From the NCBI GenBank assembly GCA_025361125.1, contig JANYBM010000115.1, positions 20,967 to 84,966 of the forward strand: 64,000 nt of DNA, written 5' to 3'. The first letter of the stretch is position 1; every line of letters begins with the position of its first letter. Of this stretch, positions 1-10,446 are shown piece after piece. Origin of the DNA: Holophagaceae bacterium. GTDB taxonomy: Bacteria > Acidobacteriota > Holophagae > Holophagales > Holophagaceae. The position numbers and the translations under genes are program-made. The notes beneath the pieces were generated by a model that was not told where the DNA came from, ran no database searches, and worked only from the letters and a program-made list of their open reading frames with translations.

Positions 1-1463
1 ACGGGTGCATTCGCCTCTCGAACCAAGCTGTGACGGCTCTCTTCGACCTGGTTCGGGAAGGCGATGCGCTGGTCGTGGCGGATAAAGACCTGGTGGATGG
101 CCTGGGTCTGGGCCGACTGCATTTCGCGGGCGTGGCGGGAAGCGGGATGAGCGCCTTGGCACAATTCGTGGCGATGAAAGACGGTCAGGCCAGCGGCAGC
201 GACCGGGCTTTCGAGGGGGGTCAACGAATCGAGACACGCCACAGCCTCGAAGCCCTTGGGATAAAGATTTTCCCTCAAGATGGAAGCGGTTTGAAGGGGA
301 ACTGTTCGGCGCTGGTTGTGTCCACCGCCGTGGAGGACACGGTGCCCGACCTGGCCGCGGCCCGCGCCCTTGGCGTGCCCGTACTGCACCGGTCGGAATT
401 GCTGGCCCATTTCACGGCCACCCACCGCACCATCGCGGTCACCGGCACCAGCGGCAAGTCCACCACCACCGCCATGCTATTCGAGTTATTGCGCGGCACG
501 GGTTGGGATCCCAGCGTCATCACCGGCGGGGATCTGCGGGTCCTGCAAGCTGAAGGGTTGCTTGGCAACGCCTGGGGGGACGCATCGGATCTGCTGGTTA
601 TCGAGGCCGATGAAAGTGATGGCAGCGTGGTGCGTTACCACCCAGCGGTGGGTGTGGTGCTGAACCTGCAAAAGGACCACAAGGATGAAGCGGAGGTGGC
701 TGGAATGTTTCGGGAGTTCGTCCACAACATACGGGAATCATCGGTCGTGGGAGATGCCGAAAATCTTTCTGAATTCCGAGCAGGGGCGACCGTTTTCGGC
801 TTCGGGCAAAAGGCCCATGTTCGTGCCGAGCAGGTGAAGACTGGGATAGATTCCTCTCAATTCTGTTTAGATAATATTATTTTCGAATTAAATGTTCCCG
901 GCCTTCATAACGTCGAAAACGCCTTGGCGGCCCTAGCCGTGTGTCGCACATTGGGCGTGCCCATGGGTGATCTGGTGGCGCCTTTGCGGGATTTCAAAGG
1001 TGTCAGCCGTCGCTTCCAAGTCTTAGGCCAAGCAAATGGAATCACGGTAGTGGATGATTTCGGCCACAATCCGGCCAAGATTGCCGCTTCTTTGCGCACG
1101 GCGCACCTGCGAGTTGGGCGCGTGCTGGCAGTTTTCCAACCCCATGGGTTTGGCCCGTTGCGTTTCCTTCGAACCGAATTGCTCGAAACCTTCGCGGCGG
1201 AATTATCTTCCACAGACCAGCTCTGGATGTTGGAGGCTTTCTACGCGGGGGGAACCACCAGCCGGGATATCTCCAGCGTTGACCTGGTGAGGGATTTGCA
1301 AGCCAAAGGCTGTGTCGCGACCTTCGCAGATAGTCGAGATGAACTTGTGGACTCATTGCTGCATGAAGCCCGCACCGGTGACCTGATCCTTATCATGGGC
1401 GCCCGAGACCCAAGCCTTACCGAACTGGCAAAGGAGATTCTCGCGCGGCTAGCGACTCGCTAA
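1..1463 (+). CDS. L,D-transpeptidase (C-terminal end) fused to MurC/Mpl-type Mur ligase, 5' truncated by window edge
   Basis: The frame is open from the first base to the stop at 1461-1463. Bases 3-26 read GCIRLSNQ, and bases 1-2 (ac) fit the last two bases of a His codon, so the start matches the HGCIRLSN catalytic motif of YkuD-type L,D-transpeptidases. The usual LFDLVREGDALVV end of that domain follows. About 15 residues later a complete Mur ligase begins: GVAGSGMS nucleotide fold, ATP loop GTSGKSTT near 445-468, EADESD, the HNVENALAAL segment, GVSRRFQV and DDFGHNP, ending with FQPHGF and MGARDPSL. MurC adds L-Ala to UDP-MurNAc and Mpl adds recycled peptide; the motifs do not separate the two. 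A GTG at 30 could start a stand-alone ligase, but it lies inside the transpeptidase motif and has no clear ribosome binding site, so a fusion is preferred. Confidence 0.85.
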   Translation, partial: GCIRLSNQAVTALFDLVREGDALVVADKDLVDGLGLGRLHFAGVAGSGMSALAQFVAMKDGQASGSDRAFEGGQRIETRHSLEALGIKIFPQDGSGLKGNCSALVVSTAVEDTVPDLAAARALGVPVLHRSELLAHFTATHRTIAVTGTSGKSTTTAMLFELLRGTGWDPSVITGGDLRVLQAEGLLGNAWGDASDLLVIEADESDGSVVRYHPAVGVVLNLQKDHKDEAEVAGMFREFVHNIRESSVVGDAENLSEFRAGATVFGFGQKAHVRAEQVKTGIDSSQFCLDNIIFELNVPGLHNVENALAALAVCRTLGVPMGDLVAPLRDFKGVSRRFQVLGQANGITVVDDFGHNPAKIAASLRTAHLRVGRVLAVFQPHGFGPLRFLRTELLETFAAELSSTDQLWMLEAFYAGGTTSRDISSVDLVRDLQAKGCVATFADSRDELVDSLLHEARTGDLILIMGARDPSLTELAKEILARLATR

Positions 1464-1486
1464 AAATGGCGACTGCCATCCCCATT

Positions 1487-2668
1487 CTATTTGGGGCGGT
1501 TCTTGTGGCCCTCGGATCCCTCGGAGCCTTCGGCGTGATATTCGGGATACAGCTCCTCGCTGCACTCTGGACAGATACCATGACTGAAGGTGGCTTCGGA
1601 TTTGGCACTGATGTAACTTTCCATGGGTTGCCAGCTGCCCTTGCCATCACGGATTTTTTTGCAGTTGGCGCAGATGGGCAATAGACCTGACAGCTGCTTG
1701 ACCTCATGAAGTGCCAAGCTGAGTCGCTCGATGGTAGATTCCAGTTCAGCCTCGGCCTCTTTCCTTTTGCCAAGTTCCCGACTTAACTCCGAGGTCCGTC
1801 GTTGCACCAATCGGCGCAGGGAAAAGGTCCAGACGATCTGCACCAAGAAACCAATGAGCAACAAGGCTGGAAGCAGAATCACCGCCATCTTGCGCGCGGC
1901 ACGCTTGAAGGGAAGTTGTGATTGTTCCAGACTTCCCAGGTGCCGTTCGTAGATTTCATCCAGCTTGCCACTGCTTTTCAATTGGAAGACGCCCTCGTTG
2001 AGCTTGGCAAGCAGGTTGGACTGGCCCTTTCGAACGGCAAAACAGACACGTTCCGGATAGATCTCGGTGGAAACCGCTTGCAGGCTGGCTAGGCTAAGCT
2101 TCTGCGACAGGTGCAACCAAGTGAACTTGGGCACCAGGATGGCGTCCCCTTCCCCGGCCACCAGTTCTGAGAGCCCGGTTTCATAATTTGGGATGCTGCG
2201 ATAACGAAGGCTTCGCGCGTTGGCGTATTGCATCATCGCACTGCGCTCCACCACCAGCAGTTCCTTTCCCTGAAGGTCGCGCTCGGATTGAATGCCAGCG
2301 GTTTCTTTTCGCACCAAAAGGAGGTAGGGCACATAGGCCAGCGGGACAGAAAAATCCACCCTTCCCAGGCGTTCCTCCGAATAAATGGCCGCACTGACAA
2401 GATCCAGCTCTCCGCGATCCACGGCTTCCCAAAGTTGGGTATTGGAGTAACGCCGGAATTCCAGATCCAACCCCTGGCTCTCAGCGCAGGCCAGCAGCAA
2501 CTCCACGCAATAACCCGTTAGCTAACCCTTCTCATCGGAATACTCATAAGGAGGCGTCTGGGTCCGCGTTCCCACCACAATCCTAGGGCTTGGAGCGCCC
2601 CACATCACCTGGACCAGGCAGCATCCAAGGAGAAGCATGCACTTCCCGAGCCGGCTCTTAATGCTCAT
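1487..2668 (-). pseudogene. Solute-binding (family 3) membrane receptor with CxxC/CxxC tail, interrupted by an in-frame amber codon
   Basis: Translation from ATG at 2668, which overlaps the end of the preceding transporter gene, gives a hydrophobic leader (MLLLGCCLVQVMWGA) followed by the start of a periplasmic amino-acid-type binding domain, ending in PPYEYSDEKG. The next codon, 2522-2524, is TAG. The same frame then continues with LTGYCVELLLACAES and the rest of the binding domain, one membrane segment (about AVILLPALLLIGFLVQIVW), a coiled-coil stretch and a C-terminal LPICANCKKIRD...FSHGICPEC module. That tail is common at the ends of sensor proteins in deltaproteobacteria and relatives and may bind zinc. 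Both halves fit one receptor, so this is a nonsense mutation, amber readthrough or a sequencing error. A product started at GTG 2506 would lack the leader and the first strand of the domain. No kinase or cyclase domain follows. Confidence 0.75.
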
Positions 2669-3560
2669 CCGGTTCTACAAAGAGGTGTTGGATCTGTGGG
2701 AACTGGGCTTTCAAGCGGACTTCAAGCGCGTTGATCGCTTCCACCAGAGCGCTGCCACTGGCTTGGTCTTTGAAGTGGATCTTCAGGGCAACCATGAGCC
2801 GCCCGCTGCCAATGACCACGGCGATAAGGTTCAACGTGGCTTCGACTTCAGGATCCCCGTCCACCGCTGCACGGATGGCGGCGCGAAGGCCCAAGGGCGG
2901 CGCTTCGTTCATCAGCAGGCTGGTGACTTCGGTACCGACAAAAACGGCTACGGTCATAAGAAGCAGGCCGATGAGAAAGCTACCGATGCCATCCCATATG
3001 GGGTTTCCGGTGGCCAAGGTCAACAGCACTGAGCAAAGTGCCAACCCCAAGCCCATAAGCGCAGCTGCATCTTCGGCCAGCACTACGATCAGCTCCGTGG
3101 CGCTGCTTTCCCGCAGGTAGCGCCGCAGGGATTTGCGCCCCCGCTCCGCCTTGGCTGCTTGCAATGCGCCCCGCATGGAGATGCCCTCAAGCAGCAGCGC
3201 GAAGATCAGCAATCCAATGGCCCAACCCAGGTCGTGGGGCGCTTCGGGGTGACGGATTTTATGAAGGCCTTCCACCATCGAATAAATACCACCCACTGAA
3301 AACAGCAGCAGGGCCACCAGGAAACTCGCCACGAAGGTGGCCTGCCCTTTCCCCAAGGGATGCAGGGCTGTGGCTGGTTTCTGGCCCTTTTTCATGCCGA
3401 TGAAAAGCAGCAGCTGATTGCCACAGTCGGCGGTGCTGTGAACGGCCTCCGTCAACATGGCGCTGGAATGGGTCAGCCCGAAAACCACGAATTTCGAAAT
3501 AGCGATACCGAGGTTCGCTGCCAGGGAGAGGGTGAGGGCTTTGGATGGATTCGTGCTCAT
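2658..3560 (-). CDS. Cation diffusion facilitator family transporter (SLC30A9/ZnT9-like)
   Basis: A 300-residue inner-membrane cation/proton antiporter of the CDF family, expected to move Zn2+ or another divalent metal. Membrane segments alternate with the family motifs: SAMLTEAVHSTADCGNQ in TM2 (metal site residues H and D), the HPLGKGQ loop after it, and LAEDAAALMGLG in TM5. The C-terminal part (about 210-300) is the cytosolic dimerisation domain. The spacing and the EDAAA motif match the ZnT9-like branch better than FieF, so the metal is uncertain. The start overlaps the folC stop by four bases (ATGA), and the 3' end overlaps the start of the interrupted receptor gene by 11 bases, so all three are probably cotranscribed. 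Confidence 0.88.
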   Translation of the reverse strand: MSTNPSKALTLSLAANLGIAISKFVVFGLTHSSAMLTEAVHSTADCGNQLLLFIGMKKGQKPATALHPLGKGQATFVASFLVALLLFSVGGIYSMVEGLHKIRHPEAPHDLGWAIGLLIFALLLEGISMRGALQAAKAERGRKSLRRYLRESSATELIVVLAEDAAALMGLGLALCSVLLTLATGNPIWDGIGSFLIGLLLMTVAVFVGTEVTSLLMNEAPPLGLRAAIRAAVDGDPEVEATLNLIAVVIGSGRLMVALKIHFKDQASGSALVEAINALEVRLKAQFPQIQHLFVEPDEH

Positions 3561-4888
3561 GGGTTTGGATGAATTCGCAAAGCGCCAAGCAAATCCCCAA
3601 GCAGATAGAGAGATCCTGTTATCAGCCGAATTCCTTCTTCCTGCTCTTTTAGACGACCCGCAAGTTGCTGGACATCCAGGATGGCGAGTTCGTCGCCGAA
3701 CACGGAACGGAGCTTTTCCGCGTTAGCCCAGCGCTCTCCTTGCCCCACGATGCCCATGATCGAGCGGGGCGCCATTCGCATCAATTCCGCCCTCATCCCC
3801 ATCAGATCCTTATCCTTCATGGCGCCGAAAAAGAGGGTTGGATGCACATCGCAGGCCACGGCGTGATCGGCTAGAACCCTGGCACCATCAGGATTATGGG
3901 CACCATCCAGCCAGACATCCTGCAGGCCCGGTACTTCCCAAAGACGCCCCGGCCATTGGGTTTCCTCGATACCTTTCCACAGGGCCGCATCGGGGATGGG
4001 AAAGCCCAGGCAGCGAAGATGCCGCATGACTTCCAGGGCTGTCGCCAGGTTTTTCACCTGATGGGCGCCAGCGAGATTTAAACGATGTCCGTTCACCATC
4101 GAATGATCCCAGGCGATCGTTGAAGGCAATAAGACCGGCGCTGGAAAGATGGCGGGACGGCATTCCAGCAAGGGCCAAAGCCAATCGGGTTCCAGATCCT
4201 GGCCAACCACCAAGGTATGGCCATCCCGGGCGATGCAGAGTTTTTCCTTGGCGATGGCCTCCAGTGTAGTGCCCAGGTATTGCTGGTGTTCCAGGCCCAC
4301 ATTGGTCAGCACTGACACCATGGGTTCGCAGGCATTGGTGGCATCCCAACGACCGCCCAACCCGACTTCTACGATGGCGAGTTCCACCCCGGTCATGCGA
4401 AAAGCCGAAAATGCCGCCACGGTCATCAGTTCAAAATAGGTAGCTTCGAGACCCTCATCGCGCTCGATCTCGAAGGCTTCATTCAACAGCAGGTCCAAAG
4501 CTCCCGCGCCGATGTGAGAGCCGTCGGTCCAGATGCGCTCCAGGGATGTCACCAGATGAGGCGAGGTATACCAACCCACGACAGTGCCGGCGGCTTTCAT
4601 GGCATGAGCCAAAAGCGCTCCCACGCTTCCTTTACCGTTGGTCCCCGCGATCAAGACGATAGGATAGCCGCGGTCGGGGCGGCCCATGGCATTTAGGAGC
4701 GTCGTGGTATTGCCCAGGCCTTTCTTGATGCCCCAGTGGGCCCGTTTATCCAGTTTTTCGAGATGCGGCCAGTCCTCTGTCCGCCGCCAATGGGCATCGT
4801 CGGGACCTTGGTGTGGCGGGTCCGTGCGTTCCAGGTCCTGGCTGGGATCGGTGCTCAGGCGCCGGTCGGGAGCATCCATGCGAGACAT
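3557..4888 (-). CDS. folC: Bifunctional folylpolyglutamate synthase/dihydrofolate synthase
   Basis: A 443-residue Mur-ligase-fold enzyme that adds glutamate to dihydropteroate and tetrahydrofolate in the cytoplasm. Visible motifs are the ATP loop IAGTNGKGSV, YTSPHL, the VEVGLGGRWDATN segment that binds Mg and nucleotide, TNVGLEHQQYLG, and LDGAHNPDGA before the C-terminal domain. Length is normal for FolC. The ATG at 4888 lies inside the end of accD (34-base overlap) with AAGGAG about 11 bases upstream. The accD-folC order is widespread in bacteria, which supports the call. Confidence 0.93.
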   Translation of the reverse strand: MSRMDAPDRRLSTDPSQDLERTDPPHQGPDDAHWRRTEDWPHLEKLDKRAHWGIKKGLGNTTTLLNAMGRPDRGYPIVLIAGTNGKGSVGALLAHAMKAAGTVVGWYTSPHLVTSLERIWTDGSHIGAGALDLLLNEAFEIERDEGLEATYFELMTVAAFSAFRMTGVELAIVEVGLGGRWDATNACEPMVSVLTNVGLEHQQYLGTTLEAIAKEKLCIARDGHTLVVGQDLEPDWLWPLLECRPAIFPAPVLLPSTIAWDHSMVNGHRLNLAGAHQVKNLATALEVMRHLRCLGFPIPDAALWKGIEETQWPGRLWEVPGLQDVWLDGAHNPDGARVLADHAVACDVHPTLFFGAMKDKDLMGMRAELMRMAPRSIMGIVGQGERWANAEKLRSVFGDELAILDVQQLAGRLKEQEEGIRLITGSLYLLGDLLGALRIHPNP

Positions 4889-5706
4889 GAGGCCACAAAC
4901 TCCTTGAGTTGATCCCGGGAAACAACTTTATCCACCATGCCGTGGGCCAGCAGGAACTCTGACCGCTGAAAGCCTTCTGGCAGGCTTTGCTTGATGGTCT
5001 GTTCGATGACCCGAGGACCCGCGAATCCAATGAGAGCCTTGGGTTCGGCGATATTGAGATCCCCAAGCATGGCAAAGCTTGCCGACACCCCACCGGTTGT
5101 GGGGTCCGTAAGAATGGAGAAATACGGCAGGCCTTCCGTATCCAATTTGGCAAGAGCAGCACTGACTTTCGCCATCTGCATCAGCGACAGCGTTCCTTCT
5201 TGCATGCGTGCGCCGCCGGAACAGCTGACGATGATGAAGGCGCTTTTTTTCGCAAGGGCCCGCTCAGCGCCGAGTTTCAATTTCTCGCCCACCACACTGC
5301 CCATGGAGGCTGCCAGAAAATCAAAATTCATGACGCCCATCACCACCGGATGGCCCGAGATGGCACCTTCCACGATCACCACAGCGTCTTCGGTCTGGCC
5401 TGCGGCTTCAAGTTTTTTGAGCTGATCAACGTAGGCTTTGGAAGCCACGAAATTCAAAGGATCGGCAGAACGCAGCTCCGAGAAAAGCCTGACCCAGCCT
5501 TCATCCATGAGATTCGCCAGACGTTCTTCCACACCAATGCGGAAGTGGTACCCGCATTTGGGACAGACGTTGTGGGTGTTCACCAGCTCAGCGCGGTAGA
5601 TAAGTTCGCGACAATTGTCGCACTTGATCCAAAGGCCTTCGGGCACCCGAACGGTCTTGGCCTCCACAGCGGTCTTCTGTTGGCGTTTTTTGATGAACCA
5701 GGACAT
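4855..5706 (-). CDS. accD: Acetyl-CoA carboxylase carboxyltransferase subunit beta
   Basis: A 283-residue subunit that, with AccA, moves the carboxyl group from biotin carrier protein to acetyl-CoA, the first step of fatty acid synthesis. The N-terminal zinc ribbon is complete (Cys29, Cys32, Cys48, Cys51). The carboxyltransferase core shows SCSGGARMQEGTLSLMQMAK and the TDPTTGGVSASFAMLGD oxyanion segment, then GFAGPRVIEQT. Length is standard. It sits 17 bases after parB and overlaps folC. No accA is present in the window. Confidence 0.95.
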   Translation of the reverse strand: MSWFIKKRQQKTAVEAKTVRVPEGLWIKCDNCRELIYRAELVNTHNVCPKCGYHFRIGVEERLANLMDEGWVRLFSELRSADPLNFVASKAYVDQLKKLEAAGQTEDAVVIVEGAISGHPVVMGVMNFDFLAASMGSVVGEKLKLGAERALAKKSAFIIVSCSGGARMQEGTLSLMQMAKVSAALAKLDTEGLPYFSILTDPTTGGVSASFAMLGDLNIAEPKALIGFAGPRVIEQTIKQSLPEGFQRSEFLLAHGMVDKVVSRDQLKEFVASCLAWMLPTGA

Positions 5707-5723
5707 GACCTAACCTCGGACAA

Positions 5724-6584
5724 CTACTTCTTTCGGGGTCCTTGCTTCATGGCTTCAAAAAGCCTATCCAGCTCGCCTTCGCTCCCGTAGTGAAGCATGA
5801 CGATGCCACCTTTGCCTTTGGCTCTGATCTCAACCTTGGTGGACCAGGCCAGGGTCAGTTCTTCTGCGGCGGCCTTGATGAAGACGGCGTGGGGATGTTT
5901 CTTCCGGCCTTTGGACTTGCCTTCCTTGTTCAGGTGCTGAAGCTTGGATTCCAGGGCCCGGACGCTGAGTTGTTGCTGGATCACGACCTGGGCCATCTGT
6001 TCCATTAACAGTGCATCTGGAAGACCCATGAGCACTTTCGCGTGACCCGTGGTGATCTGGCCCATGGCCACATACTCTTGAATGGCCGAAGGCAGGCGGA
6101 GCAGGCGCAAGGTATTGGCGACCTGCGATCGGCTCTTGGCGACACGATCGGCCACCTGTTCTTGGGTCAGCCTCAAGTGCTCGCCCAGTTGCCAGAAAGC
6201 TTTAGCTTCTTCGATGGGATTCAGTTCCTGGCGCTGGATGTTTTCGACCAAAGCAAATTCCAGCAGTTGATCGTCCGGGACTTCTTTGAGGACCACCGGC
6301 ACCATGGGAATGCCAGCTTTCCGAGCCGCCCGCCATCTGCGTTCGCCCGCGATGATCTCGAACTTTTCACCGACCTTACGGGCGATGATGGGTTGCACCA
6401 TGCCGTGCATCTTGAGGCTGGCCGCCAATTCATCCAGGGCCGTTTCATCAAAGTGCGTGCGGGGTTGCTGCCGGTTGGGAAACAATGAGCCCACCGGCAC
6501 TTCCCGCTGGGGAGCATCATCCGCTGCGTGCTGGCTCATCAGCGAGGTGAGCCCCCGCCCCAAAGCTTGGCGCTTGAGGTTCAT
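5724..6584 (-). CDS. parB: Chromosome-partitioning protein ParB (Spo0J)
   Basis: A 286-residue CTP-dependent DNA clamp that loads at parS sites and acts with ParA in origin segregation. N-terminal RGLTSLMSQ resembles the ParA-stimulating peptide of Spo0J proteins. The CTP-binding part carries RQQPRTHF and GERRWRAARKAG, and the central helix-turn-helix region follows NIQRQELNPIEEA (KSRSQVANTLRLLRLP, GHAKVLMGL). The C-terminal basic stretch KGRKKHPHA precedes a dimerisation end. The start overlaps parA by four bases. No convincing parS site was found in the window. Confidence 0.94.
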   Translation of the reverse strand: MNLKRQALGRGLTSLMSQHAADDAPQREVPVGSLFPNRQQPRTHFDETALDELAASLKMHGMVQPIIARKVGEKFEIIAGERRWRAARKAGIPMVPVVLKEVPDDQLLEFALVENIQRQELNPIEEAKAFWQLGEHLRLTQEQVADRVAKSRSQVANTLRLLRLPSAIQEYVAMGQITTGHAKVLMGLPDALLMEQMAQVVIQQQLSVRALESKLQHLNKEGKSKGRKKHPHAVFIKAAAEELTLAWSTKVEIRAKGKGGIVMLHYGSEGELDRLFEAMKQGPRKK

Positions 6585-7378
6585 TCCGCCTCCTTGTTCA
6601 AGGCTGAACTTGGTGTCGCGAGCTCAAGGCCCAACCATTCCCGGGCCAGATTTAGATAGGCCTGGGCGCCTTTGGATTTCAGGTCATAAAAGGCCACCGG
6701 TTTGCCGTGGCTAGGGGCTTCCGCCAAACGAATGTTGCGGGGGATAGTGGTACCGAAGACTTTACCGGGAAAGGCTTGGCGGACTTCGTTGGCCACGGCG
6801 GAGCCCAGGTTGGTGCGTTCTTCGGCCATGGTCAGCAGGATGCCACCCAGTTCCAATTTGGGATTCGGTCCCGCTTGGATCCGTCGGATGGTTTCCATCA
6901 ATTCCGCCAGACCATCCATCGCCAGGAATTCGCACGGCATGGGAATGATGACTTCATCTGCGGCGGTCAGGGCGTTGAGCGTAATCATCCCTAGCGCAGG
7001 AGGAGAATCCACCAGAATGAAATCGTAATTCTCGATCACAGGTTCTAGGGCTTTACGAAGCTCTTGCAGTTGCGGCAGCTCAAACAGCTCAAATTCCAAC
7101 TGCGCGAGATCCTTGCCAGCAGGCATCACTTGGAGCATGGGCACTTCGGTATGGAGGATCAACCCTTTGGCAGGCGCGCCTTTCATGAGCGCATACGATC
7201 CCGCGCGGTGATCGGGTTTGGGGAATCCGAGACCCGTGGTGCTATGGCCTTGGGGATCATAATCCACCAGCAGGACGAGCTTTTCCAACATTGCCAAAGA
7301 AGCCGCGAGATTAATGGCAGTGGTGGTTTTACCCACGCCGCCCTTCTGATTGGCCAGTACTACGATTCGAGCAGTCAT
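6581..7378 (-). CDS. parA: Chromosome-partitioning ATPase ParA (Soj)
   Basis: A 265-residue deviant Walker ATPase. The P-loop KGGVGKTT spans residues 12-19 with the signature first lysine, followed by VDYDPQGHSTTG, the Walker B-like ILVDSPPALG and an EERTNLGSAV switch-like segment. It forms ATP-dependent nucleoid-bound dimers that interact with ParB. ATG at 7378 is preceded by a GGAG-containing purine run. There is a 112-base gap to dapF holding a perfect inverted repeat, so this could be the promoter-proximal gene of a parAB-accD-folC operon. Confidence 0.94.
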   Translation of the reverse strand: MTARIVVLANQKGGVGKTTTAINLAASLAMLEKLVLLVDYDPQGHSTTGLGFPKPDHRAGSYALMKGAPAKGLILHTEVPMLQVMPAGKDLAQLEFELFELPQLQELRKALEPVIENYDFILVDSPPALGMITLNALTAADEVIIPMPCEFLAMDGLAELMETIRRIQAGPNPKLELGGILLTMAEERTNLGSAVANEVRQAFPGKVFGTTIPRNIRLAEAPSHGKPVAFYDLKSKGAQAYLNLAREWLGLELATPSSALNKEAE

Positions 7379-7453
7379 CCTAGGCTCCGCCCTGGAAGCC
7401 CAGAGGGGCAGCAGAGGGCTGAATGACTTCTCGGATCACTGGACATCCTCAGG

Positions 7454-7484
7454 TGTGGAACACGCCAGGATAGCACGTTCCACA
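7454..7484. promoter_or_regulatory. Perfect 8-base inverted repeat upstream of parA
   Basis: TGTGGAAC at 7454-7461 is mirrored by GTTCCACA at 7477-7484, separated by 15 bases, between the dapF stop and the parA start. The half sites resemble ParB parS half sites (GTTCCAC/GTGGAAC) but in the outward order, so it is not a standard parS. It could be a parAB operator, a displaced ParB-binding element or a weak dapF terminator; no T-run follows on either strand. Confidence 0.35.
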
Positions 7485-7490
7485 GCGGTG

Positions 7491-8310
7491 TCAGAGCAAG
7501 CCCAGCGAGGCATCAGGCGCCACGGTGGCGATGATCCGGACTCGCCCGGAAAGCCAAAGCTCTCGCCAGGAACCATCCGCCTTGATCTCAACGGAAACAT
7601 CCACGGTGTCTTCACCTTTGGGTTGTAATCGCCAGCAGGAAAGACCCGTGCGCTGGGCCAACCAAGCCACCGCCACAGCACACCCAGTGCCGCAGCAAAG
7701 GGTTTCCCCTTCAACCCCACGCTCCCAGGATCGAATACGGGCCGTACCCTTGCCCGTAGGTTGAAGAATGTTCACATTGGTACCTTCTGGAAAAACCGGA
7801 TGGTGACGGAGGGGTGGCGCGAAAGATGTTAGATCCACAGCATCCACATCCTCAACTTCTAAGACCAGTTGTGGATTTCCTACAAACCCAAAGGCTGCGG
7901 GTTCCAGAAACTTGATTGGCGGCACCTTGAGGCCGGACTCTGGGCCTTCTGGCATTCGAATGCCGGTGTAAAGATTCGGGCCACCTGTGAATCTTCGCAA
8001 CCGGATAGACTCCCCGCTGGAGGTCGCATCTACGAATTCCGACCTTGGTGCGCCCTGAAGCCCAAGCGCCGCACGGCTTCCGTTGGAGCAAAAAGAATAG
8101 GTGCCATCCGCATCCCAATGATCCATTGTCCATGGGCTGCCGGGTTCGGGCCGGTGAAGACGGAAGAGTCCATCCAAGCCCAAGCCAGATCCTTTCGCAC
8201 AGAGAACCCTGGCCCAAGTGGGCCCATTAAAGGCGCTTGGTAAATCATCTGCCCATGCGAAGGCGAAGGTGTTGCCCGATGCTGAAGCGATGGTAAACAA
8301 GGCAGACCTT

Positions 8311-8327
<17 letters not shown>
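7491..8327 (-). CDS. dapF: Diaminopimelate epimerase
   Basis: A 278-residue (from ATG 8327) PLP-independent epimerase that converts LL- to meso-diaminopimelate for peptidoglycan and lysine. The two catalytic cysteines of the family fit Cys80 in FCSNGSRAA and Cys212 in GETLCCGTGCAVA. SGNTF near residues 18-22 is the usual N-terminal substrate loop and WERGVEGET precedes the second cysteine. Ser replaces the more usual Ala/Gly before Asn in the first motif. The frame is open to 8372, but the 8327 start fits family length and overlaps ftsB by only 17 bases. The ftsB-dapF overlap suggests cotranscription with eno. Confidence 0.85.
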
Positions 8328-9970
<1,643 letters not shown>

Positions 9971-9993
9971 AGTTAGAGCCTTAAAAAGCCCCG

Positions 9994-10446
9994 TTACTTC
10001 TTTGCTGGCTTTTTCGCAGCGGCCTTTTTAGGAGCAGCTTTCTTGGCAGCCGGTTTCTTGGCGGCGGCTTTCTTTGGAGCTGCCTTCTTGGCGGCGGCTT
10101 TCTTTGGAGCTGCCTTCTTGGCGGCGGCTTTCTTTGGAGCTGCCTTCTTGGCGGCGGCTTTCTTCGGCGCTGCCTTCTTGGCGGCGGCTTTCTTCGGGGC
10201 TGCCTTCTTGGCGGCGGCTTTCTTCGGCGCTGCCTTCTTGGCGGCGGCTTTCTTCGGCGCGGCCTTCTTGTCGGCGGCTTTCTTCGGGGCTGCCTTCTTG
10301 GCGGCGGCTTTCTTCGGCGCAGCTTTCTTAGCGGCCGGTTTCTTAGCGGCGGCCTTCTTCGGCGCGGCCTTCTTGGCGGCTGGCTTCTTCGCTGCAGCAG
10401 CGAGCGCAGCTGGCGTGCCAGCGGTCATGGGTTCGGTTTGTGCCAT
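9994..10446 (-). CDS. Histone H1-like Lys/Ala/Pro-rich protein from an internal in-frame start
   Basis: ATG at 10446 ([15 protein letters not shown]) is preceded by AAGGAG at 10453-10458 with ideal six-base spacing, inside the longer TrpC-like frame and in the same phase. Translation from here would give a free 150-residue basic protein made almost wholly of [11 protein letters not shown] units. Such proteins compact DNA in other bacteria. Whether the cell makes the fusion, the short form or both cannot be decided from the sequence; the quality of this ribosome binding site argues that the short form is real. Confidence 0.6.
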   Translation of the reverse strand: MAQTEPMTAGTPAALAAAAKKPAAKKAAPKKAAAKKPAAKKAAPKKAAAKKAAPKKAADKKAAPKKAAAKKAAPKKAAAKKAAPKKAAAKKAAPKKAAAKKAAPKKAAAKKAAPKKAAAKKAAPKKAAAKKPAAKKAAPKKAAAKKPAKK

